Shown piece after piece: positions 1 through 9,383 of a stretch of DNA of 64,000 nucleotides. The translations under genes and the position numbers were made by a program. The stretch spans positions 1 through 64,000 of the forward strand of contig CAAGLB010000074.1 in assembly GCA_900770635.1 (NCBI GenBank), written 5' to 3'. The stretch is from an uncultured Alistipes sp. (GTDB taxonomy: Bacteria; Bacteroidota; Bacteroidia; Bacteroidales; Rikenellaceae). The notes under the pieces are model-generated. The model searched no databases. It was not told the DNA's origin and saw nothing but the letters and a program-made list of their open reading frames with translations. Numbering within the stretch: the stretch's first letter is position 1; each line of letters opens with the position of its first letter.

Positions 1-232
1 AAATAACCGCCCGCAAGGGTAAGGGTGAGAAGGCGGGGTAAGAGCCCACCGCGAGGGTAGCAATACTCCTCGGCAGTACGTCTCGTGGGTTGCAAGACCA
101 TGTATACCGACAATTAAGGATTGCTCGTCCAATGTCGGGGGGTAGGTTGCTAGAGGCGGCAAGTGATTGTCGTCGTAGATAAATGATAGAGGCCCAACTC
201 GTTGGGAACAGAACTCGGCTTATAACGTATGC
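1..232 (+). ncRNA. rnpB: RNase P RNA (3' part; gene starts before the window)
   Basis: This is the catalytic RNA of RNase P, which cuts the 5' leader from pre-tRNAs. No long reading frame is present. The segment carries hallmarks of bacterial RNase P: GGGTAAGAGCCCACCG near 38-53 matches the conserved region whose E. coli form is GGTAAGAGCGCACCG; GGGTTGCAAGACC near 88 corresponds to the GGAGCAAGGCC region; TAGATAAATGATAGAGG near 176 precedes the 3' signature ACAGAACTCGGCTTAT at 208-223. The 5' half lies outside the window. The 3' end near 232 is estimated from the signature and the terminator that follows. Confidence 0.93.
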
Positions 233-237
233 AAACA

Positions 238-275
238 ATAATGGGGTGTCCAACGTGGACACTCCATTATCTTTT
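238..275 (+). terminator. Rho-independent terminator of rnpB
   Basis: A 15-bp hairpin pairs 238-252 with 256-270 around a 3-nt loop and is followed by CTTTT. One G-T pair interrupts otherwise perfect complementarity. It sits just after the RNase P RNA 3' end. Confidence 0.85.
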
Positions 276-280
276 CAGGT

Positions 281-340
281 AAAAAGTGAAAAGTGAAAAG
301 TGAAAGGTGTGGTGTGCTTCGCACAGAGTTTATGTTTAAC
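281..340 (+). repeat. GTGAAAR tandem tract plus shared intergenic tail
   Basis: Positions 281-309 are four or more head-to-tail copies of a GTGAAAA/GTGAAAG heptamer. They are followed by a stretch containing TGGTGTGCTTCG and ending in ATGTTTAA. A related tract with a similar tail (TGGTGTCTGCG then ATGTTTAA) lies at 17649-17706. No coding potential is visible in 276-382. Confidence 0.55.
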
Positions 341-382
341 AGGATGTAGCGAGCACCACTTTTACTTTTCCCTTTTTAGTTT

Positions 383-2296
383 TTACTTTAAGAGTCTTCG
401 CATGGCCTCGATGTTGCGCTCGTTGTCGATGGCCTTGCCCTCGGCGGTGTAGGCGTGGGCGATAGCTTCCGCAAAGTGCTTCTCAACCTTGTTGCGCACA
501 ACCTTCATGGTGCTGTTAACCAAGCAGTTCTGCTCGGTGAAGGCCTCGTCAGCAAGGGCAATAACCGCAGGCACCCATCTGTCGGGGAACTCGTCGGCAT
601 AGACACCACCTGTGCGATACTTAGCAACCTCGGCGCCCACCATCTTTGCTGCCTCACGATAGCGCTCCTCGCCCTGCAAACCCTTCTCGTCGAGTGCTCG
701 GTTGAGGTTGTCCTTCGAGGCAACGACAAGTGCGATGGTATAAGGGCTCTGGTTGTTGTAGATCATGATTTGGTCGATGAGGGGCGACTTATCAACCATC
801 GCCTCCTCCATGCCCTCGGGGCTATACTTCTCGCCGTCAGACGATATGAGCAACGACTTGAAGCGGCCCAAGACATACAAGAAGTTATCCTCGCCCATAT
901 ATCCCATGTCGCCCGTATAGAGCCAGCCATCACGCACAGTGTCGGCCGTAGACTCTGGGTTCTTCCAATATCCAGCCATCACATTCTCGCCCTTGATGAC
1001 GATCTCGCCTTTCTGGCCACGTGGCAGCTCACGGCCCTCGTCATCCAAAATCTTGATTTCGAGAGGGCTTACCAAGCGGCCCGATGAGCCGAAGCGGTGG
1101 TTGCCCTCGGTTGGTGCATTTGTCGAGATTACGGGTGTTGCCTCCGAGAGACCGTAGCCCTGGAACATAGGAATGCCTATGGCGTAGAAGAAGCGCTGAA
1201 GCTCGCTATCGAGCAGCGCACCACCACCCACGAAGAATTGCAGGTCGCCACCAAAGGCCTCACGCACCTTCGAGTATAGTATCTTGTCGAAGAGCACCAC
1301 AGCGGGCTTTAGCAGTGCACGCCAGCCACACCCCTTGGTATAGCCATCAGCCTGGTAGGCATACGATGTCTTGAGGGCGAGCTTAAAAAGGCGCTCGGTA
1401 GTTTTGCCCTTCTTGCGAATAGATGTCTCGATGCTCTTGCGGAAGTTCTTGGCAAGGGCAGGTACCGAGAGCAAGAAGTGTGGGCGTACCTCCTTGATGT
1501 TGATCGGTATGTTTTTGAGCGTCTCCATAGGTGTGCGTCCCACCTCGGTAGTTGCCACCGAAGCACCACAGGCAATCATGATGTAGAAGCCTACGACATG
1601 AGCAAAGCAGTGGTCGAGTGGCAAGATTATAAGTGTGCGCCACTCAGGAGGGATAGACATTACAGATAGAGCCTGCTCCACATTTGCTGTGTAGTTGCGA
1701 TGGGTGAGCACCACGCCCTTAGGATCTGCCGTAGTTCCCGAGGTGTAGGTGATTGTCGCTATGTCGTCGTTGTTGAGCGCTCGGCCAATAGCCAAAAATT
1801 CGGCCTCGTGATCTTTGAGATGCTCCTCGCCCCTTAGCTTGAGGCTCTCGAGCGACATCTCGCCATCACGGAGGTTAGCCTCCTCCTCGCCCCACACCAC
1901 GATGGTTTTGAGCAGCGGAAGCTCGGCTATGATACGACGAATCTTTGGTAGCTGGTACTTCGACACGAAGATAAGCTCCACGTCGGCATGGCGTAGGCGG
2001 AACAACAGGTCGTTAGACTCCTCGAGCTTGATAGATAGAGGCACGCTGATAGCACCTGCATAGAGCAATCCAAGCTCCGAGATAATCCAGTTGTTGCAAC
2101 CCTCGGCAAGGATCGACACTCGAGCCTCGGGTTTTAGGCCTAAGGCTGCGAGGCCAGCACCCGTCTTGAGCGCCTCGGCCTTGGTTGTGCGATATGTTGT
2201 TGGCTCAAACTTACCGTTGTGCTTCTCCAACAAAAACTCCTTATCGCCATATTTTGCTACCGACTCTTCGAAGAGGTCAATAATCGTACGTTTCAT
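383..2296 (-). CDS. Long-chain fatty acid--CoA ligase (AMP-binding)
   Basis: A 637-residue acyl-CoA synthetase of the ANL superfamily that activates fatty acids to acyl-AMP and then acyl-CoA. The phosphate-binding signature TYTSGTTADPKGV lies near residue 195, the adenylate-binding stretch GYGLSEATPV near 390, and YTGDMGYMGEDNFLYVLGR, with the conserved D and R contacting AMP, near 470. It resembles the long FadD15-type/long-chain subgroup by length and layout. I chose the ATG at 2296 (MKRTIIDLFEES); the frame stays open 11 codons further upstream, but that extension looks like untranslated AT-rich DNA. It is a single minus-strand gene between rnpB and a lipoprotein, with no obvious partner. 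Substrate length cannot be read from the sequence. Confidence 0.9.
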   Translation of the reverse strand: MKRTIIDLFEESVAKYGDKEFLLEKHNGKFEPTTYRTTKAEALKTGAGLAALGLKPEARVSILAEGCNNWIISELGLLYAGAISVPLSIKLEESNDLLFRLRHADVELIFVSKYQLPKIRRIIAELPLLKTIVVWGEEEANLRDGEMSLESLKLRGEEHLKDHEAEFLAIGRALNNDDIATITYTSGTTADPKGVVLTHRNYTANVEQALSVMSIPPEWRTLIILPLDHCFAHVVGFYIMIACGASVATTEVGRTPMETLKNIPINIKEVRPHFLLSVPALAKNFRKSIETSIRKKGKTTERLFKLALKTSYAYQADGYTKGCGWRALLKPAVVLFDKILYSKVREAFGGDLQFFVGGGALLDSELQRFFYAIGIPMFQGYGLSEATPVISTNAPTEGNHRFGSSGRLVSPLEIKILDDEGRELPRGQKGEIVIKGENVMAGYWKNPESTADTVRDGWLYTGDMGYMGEDNFLYVLGRFKSLLISSDGEKYSPEGMEEAMVDKSPLIDQIMIYNNQSPYTIALVVASKDNLNRALDEKGLQGEERYREAAKMVGAEVAKYRTGGVYADEFPDRWVPAVIALADEAFTEQNCLVNSTMKVVRNKVEKHFAEAIAHAYTAEGKAIDNERNIEAMRRLLK

Positions 2297-2422
2297 AGCA
2301 ATCTGATAATATGTAAAAGTAATTAGCAATTAGCAACAGCCATATCTATGCTCGTCACTCAACTGCTAATTACTCGTTTCCAATAGTTTTTGGGGTATCC
2401 TATGTTTGGGTGATTGCCTACA

Positions 2423-3841
2423 CTATGCGCCTACAGGTGCGCCGTCGAGGTCAACCACGAATGTCAACCAGCCGAAGTCGGTGTTGGTGATACTTACAAT
2501 CACACGGCCATTCTCCGACACGCCAACAACGATAACGCTCTCCAAAATCAAGCCATCGGTCTTATCTGTGTCGGTTGTTGGCTCGAACGATGCGATGTCA
2601 ACGTCGTGCTCGTCGAACAACCACTCCTCCAACTCGGTCCACTCGTAGGGCTCACCCTTTGTGGTGTCGATAACGTATGACGTAGTACCAAGATAGTAAG
2701 GCACGTCGTTGAGGAATGCTACGCCATCGTCTGTCATGGCTGTTACTGAGCCACCAGTGAAGGTCATGAGTGTGTTTGTTGTGCGGTCGTAGGCAGCAGC
2801 GTATGGCACCTGACCATTTGTATAATCAACAGCCTTACCATAGATATAACGACCTGTCTGCGAGAAGAGGTTCTGAGTGTCGCCCATGCTGAATACAGGC
2901 TCATACTGCTCATTATACTGGAAGTGTGCATACTCAAAAGGTGTGTACTCGTCCTTCCAAATGATGTTGTGAATACCTACCGACTGCTCGTAGCCAAGGA
3001 GTGTGCGATCTGGAGCTACTGACTTGATAGCTGTTGCAGCTGCCTCGTTGTAGATGCGGTTGCCAACCTCAGGAACAGAAACCTTGTCCTTCATGATGTC
3101 GTAGCAGAAAGGAACAACCATACCATAGTTCTGTGCGTAGTATGCGCTCTCGTCATACTCCCAGTACCAACCTACAACATACTCGCCATCAGGAGTGATG
3201 CCTGTAGCGCAGCTCAGGCCGTAGTTTACAGCAAGGTCCGAAAGGTCGATAGTCACCATCTTGCCGTTGATGAGGATTGCAGCGTCGCCATCGGGATTTG
3301 ATGTGTGGTCAGAACCTACGGCAGTACCATCGTCAGCAACGTCGTAGAGCTCATAGCCCTCAAACTCTGTCATCTTATCTGTCGCAAGATCAACGATATA
3401 GCCCATGCGGTCGTTACCACCAACCAACCAGCGGCCGTTGTTTGAGATGGCTGTTCCCGCAGCACCATTCTGAGGATAGAACTCACGATATTGTGGAGAT
3501 ACACGCACCTCAGTATTCACGGTCTTAGTCGCGGCGATTGAGCTCTTCGACTCATCGGTAGCGATTGCTCGTAGCGACACCTTATACTCGGTGTTGTACT
3601 CGAGGTTGTCGAAGCGGTGTATGAGCTTGTCGGTCTTTGCGATAGAGCCTGGCTCGAGGCCTACCTCGTAGTAAGCAGCGCCAGCTACCTCCTCCCATGC
3701 AACGGTGAGAATGTTGCCGTCGACATTAACAGTGAAATAGGGTGTTGCAAGACGATCGCTGTTGCCTGGCAAGCCCTGCTCGCACGATGCAGCAAACAAT
3801 ACGATGATGCCAGCAATAATTGCTGAAAGTGTTCTTTTCAT
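2423..3841 (-). CDS. Lipoprotein with Fn3 domain and HAF/propeller-like repeats
   Basis: A 472-residue predicted lipoprotein. The signal peptide ends in FAASC, giving Cys20 as the lipidation site. Residues about 30-110 read like one fibronectin type III domain (VAWEEVAGAAYYEV, then YNTEYKVSLRA). The rest contains loosely repeated blades such as SNNGRWLVGG, TPDGEYVVGW and SENGRVIVS, reminiscent of extracellular HAF-type repeats or a propeller. No catalytic motif is visible. The start at 3841 is preferred because it gives a clean signal peptide and lies about 50 nt downstream of a good promoter; the upstream in-frame extension has no signal-peptide character. It is probably surface exposed. The function is unknown. 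Confidence 0.8.
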   Translation of the reverse strand: MKRTLSAIIAGIIVLFAASCEQGLPGNSDRLATPYFTVNVDGNILTVAWEEVAGAAYYEVGLEPGSIAKTDKLIHRFDNLEYNTEYKVSLRAIATDESKSSIAATKTVNTEVRVSPQYREFYPQNGAAGTAISNNGRWLVGGNDRMGYIVDLATDKMTEFEGYELYDVADDGTAVGSDHTSNPDGDAAILINGKMVTIDLSDLAVNYGLSCATGITPDGEYVVGWYWEYDESAYYAQNYGMVVPFCYDIMKDKVSVPEVGNRIYNEAAATAIKSVAPDRTLLGYEQSVGIHNIIWKDEYTPFEYAHFQYNEQYEPVFSMGDTQNLFSQTGRYIYGKAVDYTNGQVPYAAAYDRTTNTLMTFTGGSVTAMTDDGVAFLNDVPYYLGTTSYVIDTTKGEPYEWTELEEWLFDEHDVDIASFEPTTDTDKTDGLILESVIVVGVSENGRVIVSITNTDFGWLTFVVDLDGAPVGA

Positions 3842-3893
3842 AAAATTGGTTAATCTAAAAGTTATTTGTGTCAATTTTGCTATATTATCTCGA

Positions 3894-3924
3894 CAAAGGT
3901 ACATAAATATTTAGATGTAACAAC
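3894..3924 (-). promoter_or_regulatory. Bacteroidetes-type promoter of the Fn3 lipoprotein gene
   Basis: On the minus strand the -7 box TACCTTTG (3901-3894) matches TAnnTTTG exactly. A GTTG -33 element (3924-3921) lies 19 nt upstream, the spacing expected for the Bacteroidetes primary sigma factor. Confidence 0.75.
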
Positions 3925-4091
3925 TTTTTACTGCGATATTTATGCATATTTATGTATCTATTCTTTTTGTCTATTTCTCTTGTTCTGGTCTAAATTGTGC
4001 ATTTCGTCGTGCAAAGTCGACCATTCGTAGCAAAAATGCCGTAGTTTGGCAAATATATCGGTTTTGTTTTTTAGATGTCGAATAAATGTTG

Positions 4092-4099
4092 TAACTTTG
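4092..4099 (+). promoter_or_regulatory. -7 box for the GH13 lipoprotein gene
   Basis: TAACTTTG matches the TAnnTTTG consensus. The -33 region 19 nt upstream is only T-rich. It lies 67 nt before the start codon, leaving a leader of roughly 60 nt. Confidence 0.6.
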
Positions 4100-4165
4100 T
4101 GCCGAATATGTGCATGTATGTGCGCATGAAGGTTTGACGTACACAAACACAAAAAACATAAACAG

Positions 4166-6673
4166 ATGAAAACACTACGTTTCTTGATGATGGCCTTGTT
4201 GGCTGTCGTAATGGTAGGTTGCAATGACGATCCAGGTTTCGTATTGCCCGATGTGCCCCCAACCCCACCAGCTCCAACTCCCGAGCCTTCGGAGTATCCA
4301 CTAATCTCTACCGATCCAGCATTCGTGACTGAGGCTATGACAGAGGATATTGTCGTGATCCTCAACACAGCAGGCACTGCCGCTGATGGCTTCAAGGGTG
4401 AGTTGTATGCCCACACAGGTGTGCTTACCACCGATAGCTCGTCTACTGGCGACTGGAAGCATGTGCTCTCAGAGTGGGGCGATAACATCCCTGAGTGTAA
4501 GCTCGAGCGTAAGGAGGATAACATCTGGCACTACACAATCAAGGGAGGTGTTCATGCTTGGTATGGCGTGCCTGACACCGAGACTGTAACACACATCGCA
4601 TTCGTATTCCGCTCGGCTGATAGCAAGATTGAGGTTAAGGACAATGGCGCCGACATCTTTGTTGAGCTTGCAAAGGAGGGTATGTCTGTTAAGTTCCTCA
4701 CACCTAAGCATGGCGACATCTACCAGGTGGGCGACGAGATCAACGTGCAGATTCAGCAGCAGGCAGCAACAAACGTTAAGTTGTATAAGAACGACACGGC
4801 TGTGGCTGAGACAGGTAGCGCTACGTTGACATACACCTACACTCCTACCCAGGCTGAGGATATCGTCTTCAAGGTTGTTGCTACCGATGGCGCTAACACT
4901 ATCGAGGAGTCGGTATCTGTTGCTGTTCTCGGCGAGACTGAGAGCGCTACACGTCCTGCTGGCGTGAAGAATGGTGTTAACATCAATGGCAACGAGGCAA
5001 CATTCGTGTTGTTTGCTCCTAATAAGAAGTCTGTTGTGTTGCTCGGCGACTTCAACGAGTATGCTCCATCTAACGAGTATATGATGAAGAAGGATGGCAA
5101 CTACTTCTGGACTACTGTCTCTGGCCTCAAGGAGGGTGTTGAGTATGGCTACCAGTATCTCGTTGATGGCTCAATCAAGATTGGCGATCCTTACGCAACA
5201 AAGATTCTCGATCCTTGGAACGATAAGTGGATCGACGCATCGGTATATCCTAACTTGAAGGCTTACCCTGCGGAGTACACTTCTGATATCGTATCAGTAT
5301 TCGAGATCAATCCTACCGAGTATCAGTGGACAGCAACAGGCTATGATCGTCCAGCAGAGAACTCACTTGCTATTTATGAGTTGCTCATCCGTGACTTCAC
5401 TGTGGAAGGCTCTATCGATGCTGTAACTGCTAAGCTCGACTACCTCGAGACTTTGGGTGTTAACGCCATCGAGCTTATGCCTATCCAGGAGTTCGACGGC
5501 AACGACTCATGGGGCTACAACCCATGCTTCTACTTCGCTACCGATAAGGCTTACGGTACTGACGAGGCATACAAATACTTCATCGACGAGTGCCACAAGC
5601 GTGACATCGCTGTTATTGTCGACGTAGTGTTCAACCACGCTACAGGCCAGCACCCATACGCTAAGATGTGGTGGGATGCAGGTGCTAACAAGACATCGTC
5701 GCAGAACCCATTCTTCAATGTTGACGCACCACACAACTGGAGCGTGTTCCACGACTTCAACCACACTTATGCTGAGACTGTTAACTACTTCGACGAGGTG
5801 CTCGAGTACTGGTTGGAGGAGTACAATATCGATGGCTTCCGCTTCGACCTTACCAAGGGCTTTGTTCAGAACCCTGGCAACTACGATGCTGGTGGCTACT
5901 CAGCACAGCGTATCGGCATCTTGAAGCACTATGCCGAGACTATCCGCTCGGTAGATGAGGATGCTTACATCATTTTCGAGCACTTCTGCGACCAGTCGGA
6001 GGAGACCGAGTTGTATAACTCTGTTGGCGCTCTTTGCTGGAACAACAACCAGCGTAACGGCTACAAGCAGTCGGTACTCGGCTTCACAGGTAGCAGCTTC
6101 TCAGACTTCAAGAAGGGCCGTGTAAACAACATCGAGACTCACGATGAGGAGCGTATCGCCTACGATGCTATTAAGTATGCACAGTCATGGGCTAAGCCAT
6201 GGGACGTGCTAACTAAGCGCTTACAGGCTGTTTATGCCTTCCACTTCCTCACTCCATATCCTAAGATGATGTGGCAGTTTGGCGAGCTTGGCTACGACGT
6301 ATCTATCGAGGAGAACGGCCGTACAGGCAAGAAGCCAGTACGTTGGAACTACTTCGAGGATGCTAACCGCAAGGCTCTCTACGACGCACTATCTAAGATT
6401 ATCTCATGGCGTACCGACAATGAGGATTACTACGGCCAGGATAACCTCACTGTTCACACATGGTCAGTTGGCGATGCTCAGATGGGCGGCAAGGTGTTGG
6501 TTATGGACCGAGTTATCGTTGTTGCAAACTTCAACAATGCGCAGTCTACAACATCTGTAAATGTCCCATCGGCAGGTGAGTGGACCAACCTTATGACTGG
6601 CGAGAAGGTTCAGCTTGGCTCATCGCATAGCTTCACTTTGGGAGCAAGCGACTATATCGTTCTTGTGAAATAA
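4166..6673 (+). CDS. GH13 alpha-amylase/pullulanase-type lipoprotein with CBM48-like domain
   Basis: An 835-residue lipoprotein (lipobox VMVGC, Cys19) expected to hydrolyse alpha-glucans such as starch, glycogen or pullulan at the cell surface or in the periplasm. After a proline-rich linker come an N-terminal beta domain (about 45-165), an Ig-like segment (about 170-250), a CBM48-like module (about 262-350, NEATFVLFAPNKKSVVLLGD) and a GH13 barrel from about 395. Catalytic residues are readable: nucleophile Asp561 in DGFRFDL, acid/base Glu605 in IIFEHF, and Asp660 in ETHDEER. The DVVFNHATG motif lies near residue 485-495. A beta C-terminal domain closes the protein. No susC/susD pair is adjacent, so this looks like a stand-alone enzyme. 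The exact bond specificity is not decidable. Confidence 0.9.
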   Translation: MKTLRFLMMALLAVVMVGCNDDPGFVLPDVPPTPPAPTPEPSEYPLISTDPAFVTEAMTEDIVVILNTAGTAADGFKGELYAHTGVLTTDSSSTGDWKHVLSEWGDNIPECKLERKEDNIWHYTIKGGVHAWYGVPDTETVTHIAFVFRSADSKIEVKDNGADIFVELAKEGMSVKFLTPKHGDIYQVGDEINVQIQQQAATNVKLYKNDTAVAETGSATLTYTYTPTQAEDIVFKVVATDGANTIEESVSVAVLGETESATRPAGVKNGVNINGNEATFVLFAPNKKSVVLLGDFNEYAPSNEYMMKKDGNYFWTTVSGLKEGVEYGYQYLVDGSIKIGDPYATKILDPWNDKWIDASVYPNLKAYPAEYTSDIVSVFEINPTEYQWTATGYDRPAENSLAIYELLIRDFTVEGSIDAVTAKLDYLETLGVNAIELMPIQEFDGNDSWGYNPCFYFATDKAYGTDEAYKYFIDECHKRDIAVIVDVVFNHATGQHPYAKMWWDAGANKTSSQNPFFNVDAPHNWSVFHDFNHTYAETVNYFDEVLEYWLEEYNIDGFRFDLTKGFVQNPGNYDAGGYSAQRIGILKHYAETIRSVDEDAYIIFEHFCDQSEETELYNSVGALCWNNNQRNGYKQSVLGFTGSSFSDFKKGRVNNIETHDEERIAYDAIKYAQSWAKPWDVLTKRLQAVYAFHFLTPYPKMMWQFGELGYDVSIEENGRTGKKPVRWNYFEDANRKALYDALSKIISWRTDNEDYYGQDNLTVHTWSVGDAQMGGKVLVMDRVIVVANFNNAQSTTSVNVPSAGEWTNLMTGEKVQLGSSHSFTLGASDYIVLVK

Positions 6674-6696
6674 ACCAATAGTAATATAAGTTTCCG

Positions 6697-6737
6697 ATGT
6701 CGGGTTGTTCCTTGGTGGGCAGCCCGACATTTTTTTG
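6697..6737 (+). terminator. Rho-independent terminator after the GH13 gene
   Basis: ATGTCGGG (6697-6704) pairs with CCCGACAT (6723-6730) and is followed by seven T residues. It lies 24 nt after the stop codon. Confidence 0.85.
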
Positions 6738-6771
6738 TTGTTTTCGACGATATAGTTTTAAACTTTTTTAC

Positions 6772-6779
6772 TACCTTTG
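6772..6779 (+). promoter_or_regulatory. -7 box for the cation antiporter gene
   Basis: TACCTTTG matches TAnnTTTG and lies 29 nt before the ATG. No clear TTTG appears at the -33 spacing. Confidence 0.6.
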
Positions 6780-6808
6780 CCCCATTGTTTTTATTTTAAT
6801 AAAAAGCT

Positions 6809-7747
6809 ATGCTTTACGTTACTCTTATCATCTCGTTTGTGCTGATTATCGTGGGCGCAATGATGCTTACCGACGGATCGGTTGCTGTGGCACAAAAGTT
6901 CAAGGTTCCAGAGTTTATCGTGGGCCTTACTATCGTTGCTGTGGGAACATCTATGCCCGAGCTTACCGTTAGCTTCATGTCGGCACTTGCGGGCAAGGGC
7001 GATATGGCCATAGGTAATGTCATCGGCTCAAACATCTTTAACACACTCTTTGTCTTGGGTGTTTGTGCTTTGGCCTCGCCAATCATCTTCACCAAGAGTA
7101 ACATTCGTCGTGATATTCCTATCTGTATCGCCGCAACGGTAGCACTCTTGGGCGTTACGCTCCTTAACCAGGATATAGCCCGCTGGGAGGGTGTTATCCT
7201 GCTTGTAGGCTACATACTGATGATTGTGATGATGATCCGTGCTGACAAAAAGACGTTGGAGGCTCAGCCTAAAAGCGAGGAAAAGGCTGTGGAGAAGCCT
7301 ATGCCGTTGTGGCGTATTCCAATATGGGTTATCGGTGGTCTTGCAGGCCTTATCTATGGTGGCGACATGTTTGTCGAGAGTGCCTCGGCTATTGCTCGTG
7401 AGTGGGGTGTGTCGGAGGCAACCATAGCCATTACGCTTGTCGCTGGTGGCACATCGATGCCCGAGCTTGCGTCGAGCCTCGTGTCTATATTCAAGGGCAA
7501 GACATCGTTGGCCTTGGGTAACGTGCTCGGCTCAAACATCGCTAACATCCTTCTTATCCTTGGCACATGTGCTACGGTAACGCCACTCTCTATGGGCGGT
7601 GTGACAATGACCGATGTATATGTGTGTGTTGCCGCAACCCTTGTGCTTATGCTCTCGGCGTTGGTTGTTGGTCGTGATAAGATTACCCGCATCGAGGGAC
7701 TTATATTCTTGGCCTGCTATGTGGCCTATGTCTATACACTAATTTAA
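6809..7747 (+). CDS. Calcium/sodium antiporter (CaCA family, YrbG-like)
   Basis: A 312-residue inner-membrane exchanger with about ten hydrophobic segments. The two inverted alpha-repeats of the CaCA superfamily are plain: GTSMPE at residues 46-51 followed by GNVIGSN, and GTSMPE at 214-219 followed by GNVLGSN. The glutamates in these motifs form the cation site. A short charged cytoplasmic loop (about 150-170) separates the halves. Length and layout match YrbG-type K+-dependent or independent Na+/Ca2+ exchangers. It is transcribed from its own promoter and lies 31 nt upstream of the SGNH gene, so some read-through is possible. The ion preference is inferred from the family. Confidence 0.9.
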   Translation: MLYVTLIISFVLIIVGAMMLTDGSVAVAQKFKVPEFIVGLTIVAVGTSMPELTVSFMSALAGKGDMAIGNVIGSNIFNTLFVLGVCALASPIIFTKSNIRRDIPICIAATVALLGVTLLNQDIARWEGVILLVGYILMIVMMIRADKKTLEAQPKSEEKAVEKPMPLWRIPIWVIGGLAGLIYGGDMFVESASAIAREWGVSEATIAITLVAGGTSMPELASSLVSIFKGKTSLALGNVLGSNIANILLILGTCATVTPLSMGGVTMTDVYVCVAATLVLMLSALVVGRDKITRIEGLIFLACYVAYVYTLI

Positions 7748-7778
7748 GCTATTATAACTTACAACTTAATACACAAAA

Positions 7779-9353
7779 ATGGAGAATAAGGATTATTCCA
7801 TTAGAGGTTGGATGCTGCTCTTGGCCGTTATTGTAGGTGTTGCAGCACTCAGCTTTATCCCTTCGGTAAATGTCTTTGGCCTTGAAACAGAGAGGGTAGA
7901 TATTCTTGCCGACCTACGTCCTGTCGAGGAGATAGATGCTGCAGCAAACGAGGAGGACTATGCTGCCGACTTCGAGCAGCTCGAGAACGTTCTCGCCTCG
8001 GTTGAGAATGCCGCAGACTCGGCAGCGGTGGATAACAACGCTCGTATCGAGTGGATTGTTGCCAAGGAGAACCTGCCTCAGCGAGAGTTGATGCGCAGCG
8101 ACATGATTAAGCCAAAGAGAGCAAGCGTCAATGTGCCTATCGAGGATTATGACACCGCTGCTATTACACGCTTCGACCGCTTTGTTGAGCGCCTTGTCGA
8201 TGGCCAAGATGTGCGCATCGCCTTCTTGGGTGACTCGTTTATCGAGGGTGACATCATCACTCAGGATCTCCGTGACCAGCTCCAGCGTACGTTTGGTGGT
8301 CGTGGTGTGGGCTTTGTGCCTTGTGCTATCCCATTCGACATTTTCCGTAAGAGCGTGCGCCGCAGTGTTCAGGGCTGGACTGCATATAGCCTGATGAATA
8401 CGGGTGCTATACCTGCTAACTATCGTGATAAGTTTTTCATGTCGGGCTATCTTGCTGCTGGCCATCGTGGCTCTACGGCACGCTGGCAGTCGACAGACCT
8501 ATACTCAACTATCGACTCGTGTACACGTGCACGTGTGCTTGTCACCTGCCGTGACGAGAGCACCATCGACCTTATCATCAACGACACTCTCAAGAAGAGG
8601 TTTGATGTTCCTGGTGCCGACTATGTTCAGGAGTTGTATGTCGAGGCCCCAGTAAACAGCATTAAGATGAGCGTGGTGAGTGGCAATGTGTTGTGTCATG
8701 GAGCTTCGCTCGAGGGTGGTCGTGGCGTAACCGTCGATAATATGTCTATTCGTGGTAATAGCGGCTATACGATCTTTGCGTCGGGCGCAGCCGTTAACCG
8801 CCAGATAGATAAGCTATGGGGCTACGACCTCGTGGTGTTGGAGTATGGCCTTAATGGTATGCAGCCTGGTCAGCGTGACTTTACAAAGTATCAGGGTAAG
8901 CTTTGCGACATGGTGGCCTACATCAAGCGCTGCTTCCCTAATGCGGCCATCCTAATCCTCGGCGTTTCGGACCGTAGCATCAAGGGTGATGGCGGCTGGA
9001 AGTCTATCAACTCGGTGCAGTATATGACACCTTTCCAGCGTCGTGCTGCCGAGCTCTCGGGTGTTGCTTTCTGGGAGATGGGCAAGGTGATGATGGCCTA
9101 TGGCGGCATGCATGGCTTCGTTGAGCGAGGCTGGGCTGCGGGCGACCATATTCACCTCAACTTCAAGGGTGGTGCGCAGCTTGCTAAGCCATTGGCTGAT
9201 GCTATCACCGAGCGTGCCTACGACCTGCTTGTTGAGCGTGAGGGTAGGGTTGCAAATATGGTCTATCCGTTGGGTATCTCGCCCGAGGGTATGTACCCAC
9301 AAATCAAGCTCGACAAGTTTGAGCTTGCGCCTCTTATTGATGATGCCGAGTAA
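7779..9353 (+). CDS. Membrane-anchored SGNH/GDSL-type acyl hydrolase or transferase
   Basis: A 524-residue protein with an N-terminal signal anchor (residues about 10-28) and a periplasmic region. A GDS nucleophile motif lies at residues 151-153 (FLGDSFIEGD, Ser153), and the paired DHIH block has Asp456 and His459 near the C terminus. These are the block I and block V residues of the SGNH hydrolase fold; a long inserted segment separates them. It lies 30 nt upstream of an MBOAT gene. In the family, such pairs (as in alginate or peptidoglycan O-acetylation) use the MBOAT protein to move an acyl group across the membrane and the SGNH protein to place it on a polymer. That role is inferred; the polymer is unknown. 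Confidence 0.8.
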   Translation: MENKDYSIRGWMLLLAVIVGVAALSFIPSVNVFGLETERVDILADLRPVEEIDAAANEEDYAADFEQLENVLASVENAADSAAVDNNARIEWIVAKENLPQRELMRSDMIKPKRASVNVPIEDYDTAAITRFDRFVERLVDGQDVRIAFLGDSFIEGDIITQDLRDQLQRTFGGRGVGFVPCAIPFDIFRKSVRRSVQGWTAYSLMNTGAIPANYRDKFFMSGYLAAGHRGSTARWQSTDLYSTIDSCTRARVLVTCRDESTIDLIINDTLKKRFDVPGADYVQELYVEAPVNSIKMSVVSGNVLCHGASLEGGRGVTVDNMSIRGNSGYTIFASGAAVNRQIDKLWGYDLVVLEYGLNGMQPGQRDFTKYQGKLCDMVAYIKRCFPNAAILILGVSDRSIKGDGGWKSINSVQYMTPFQRRAAELSGVAFWEMGKVMMAYGGMHGFVERGWAAGDHIHLNFKGGAQLAKPLADAITERAYDLLVEREGRVANMVYPLGISPEGMYPQIKLDKFELAPLIDDAE

Positions 9354-9383
9354 CGAACAAAGATTTCAAAGCTGAGTTTCGAG

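Noticed and set aside
62..74. GCAGTACGT in the RNase P RNA as another element copy
   Set aside because: It lacks the second GTAC and the hairpin arms; it is explained by RNase P RNA structure.
455..1087. A 210-codon plus-strand frame inside the acyl-CoA synthetase
   Set aside because: The opposite strand carries the conserved ANL motifs; the plus frame has no recognisable domain.
3958..4524. A 188-codon minus-strand frame at the start of the GH13 gene
   Set aside because: It is antisense to a well-supported lipoprotein gene and its promoter; it has no family resemblance.
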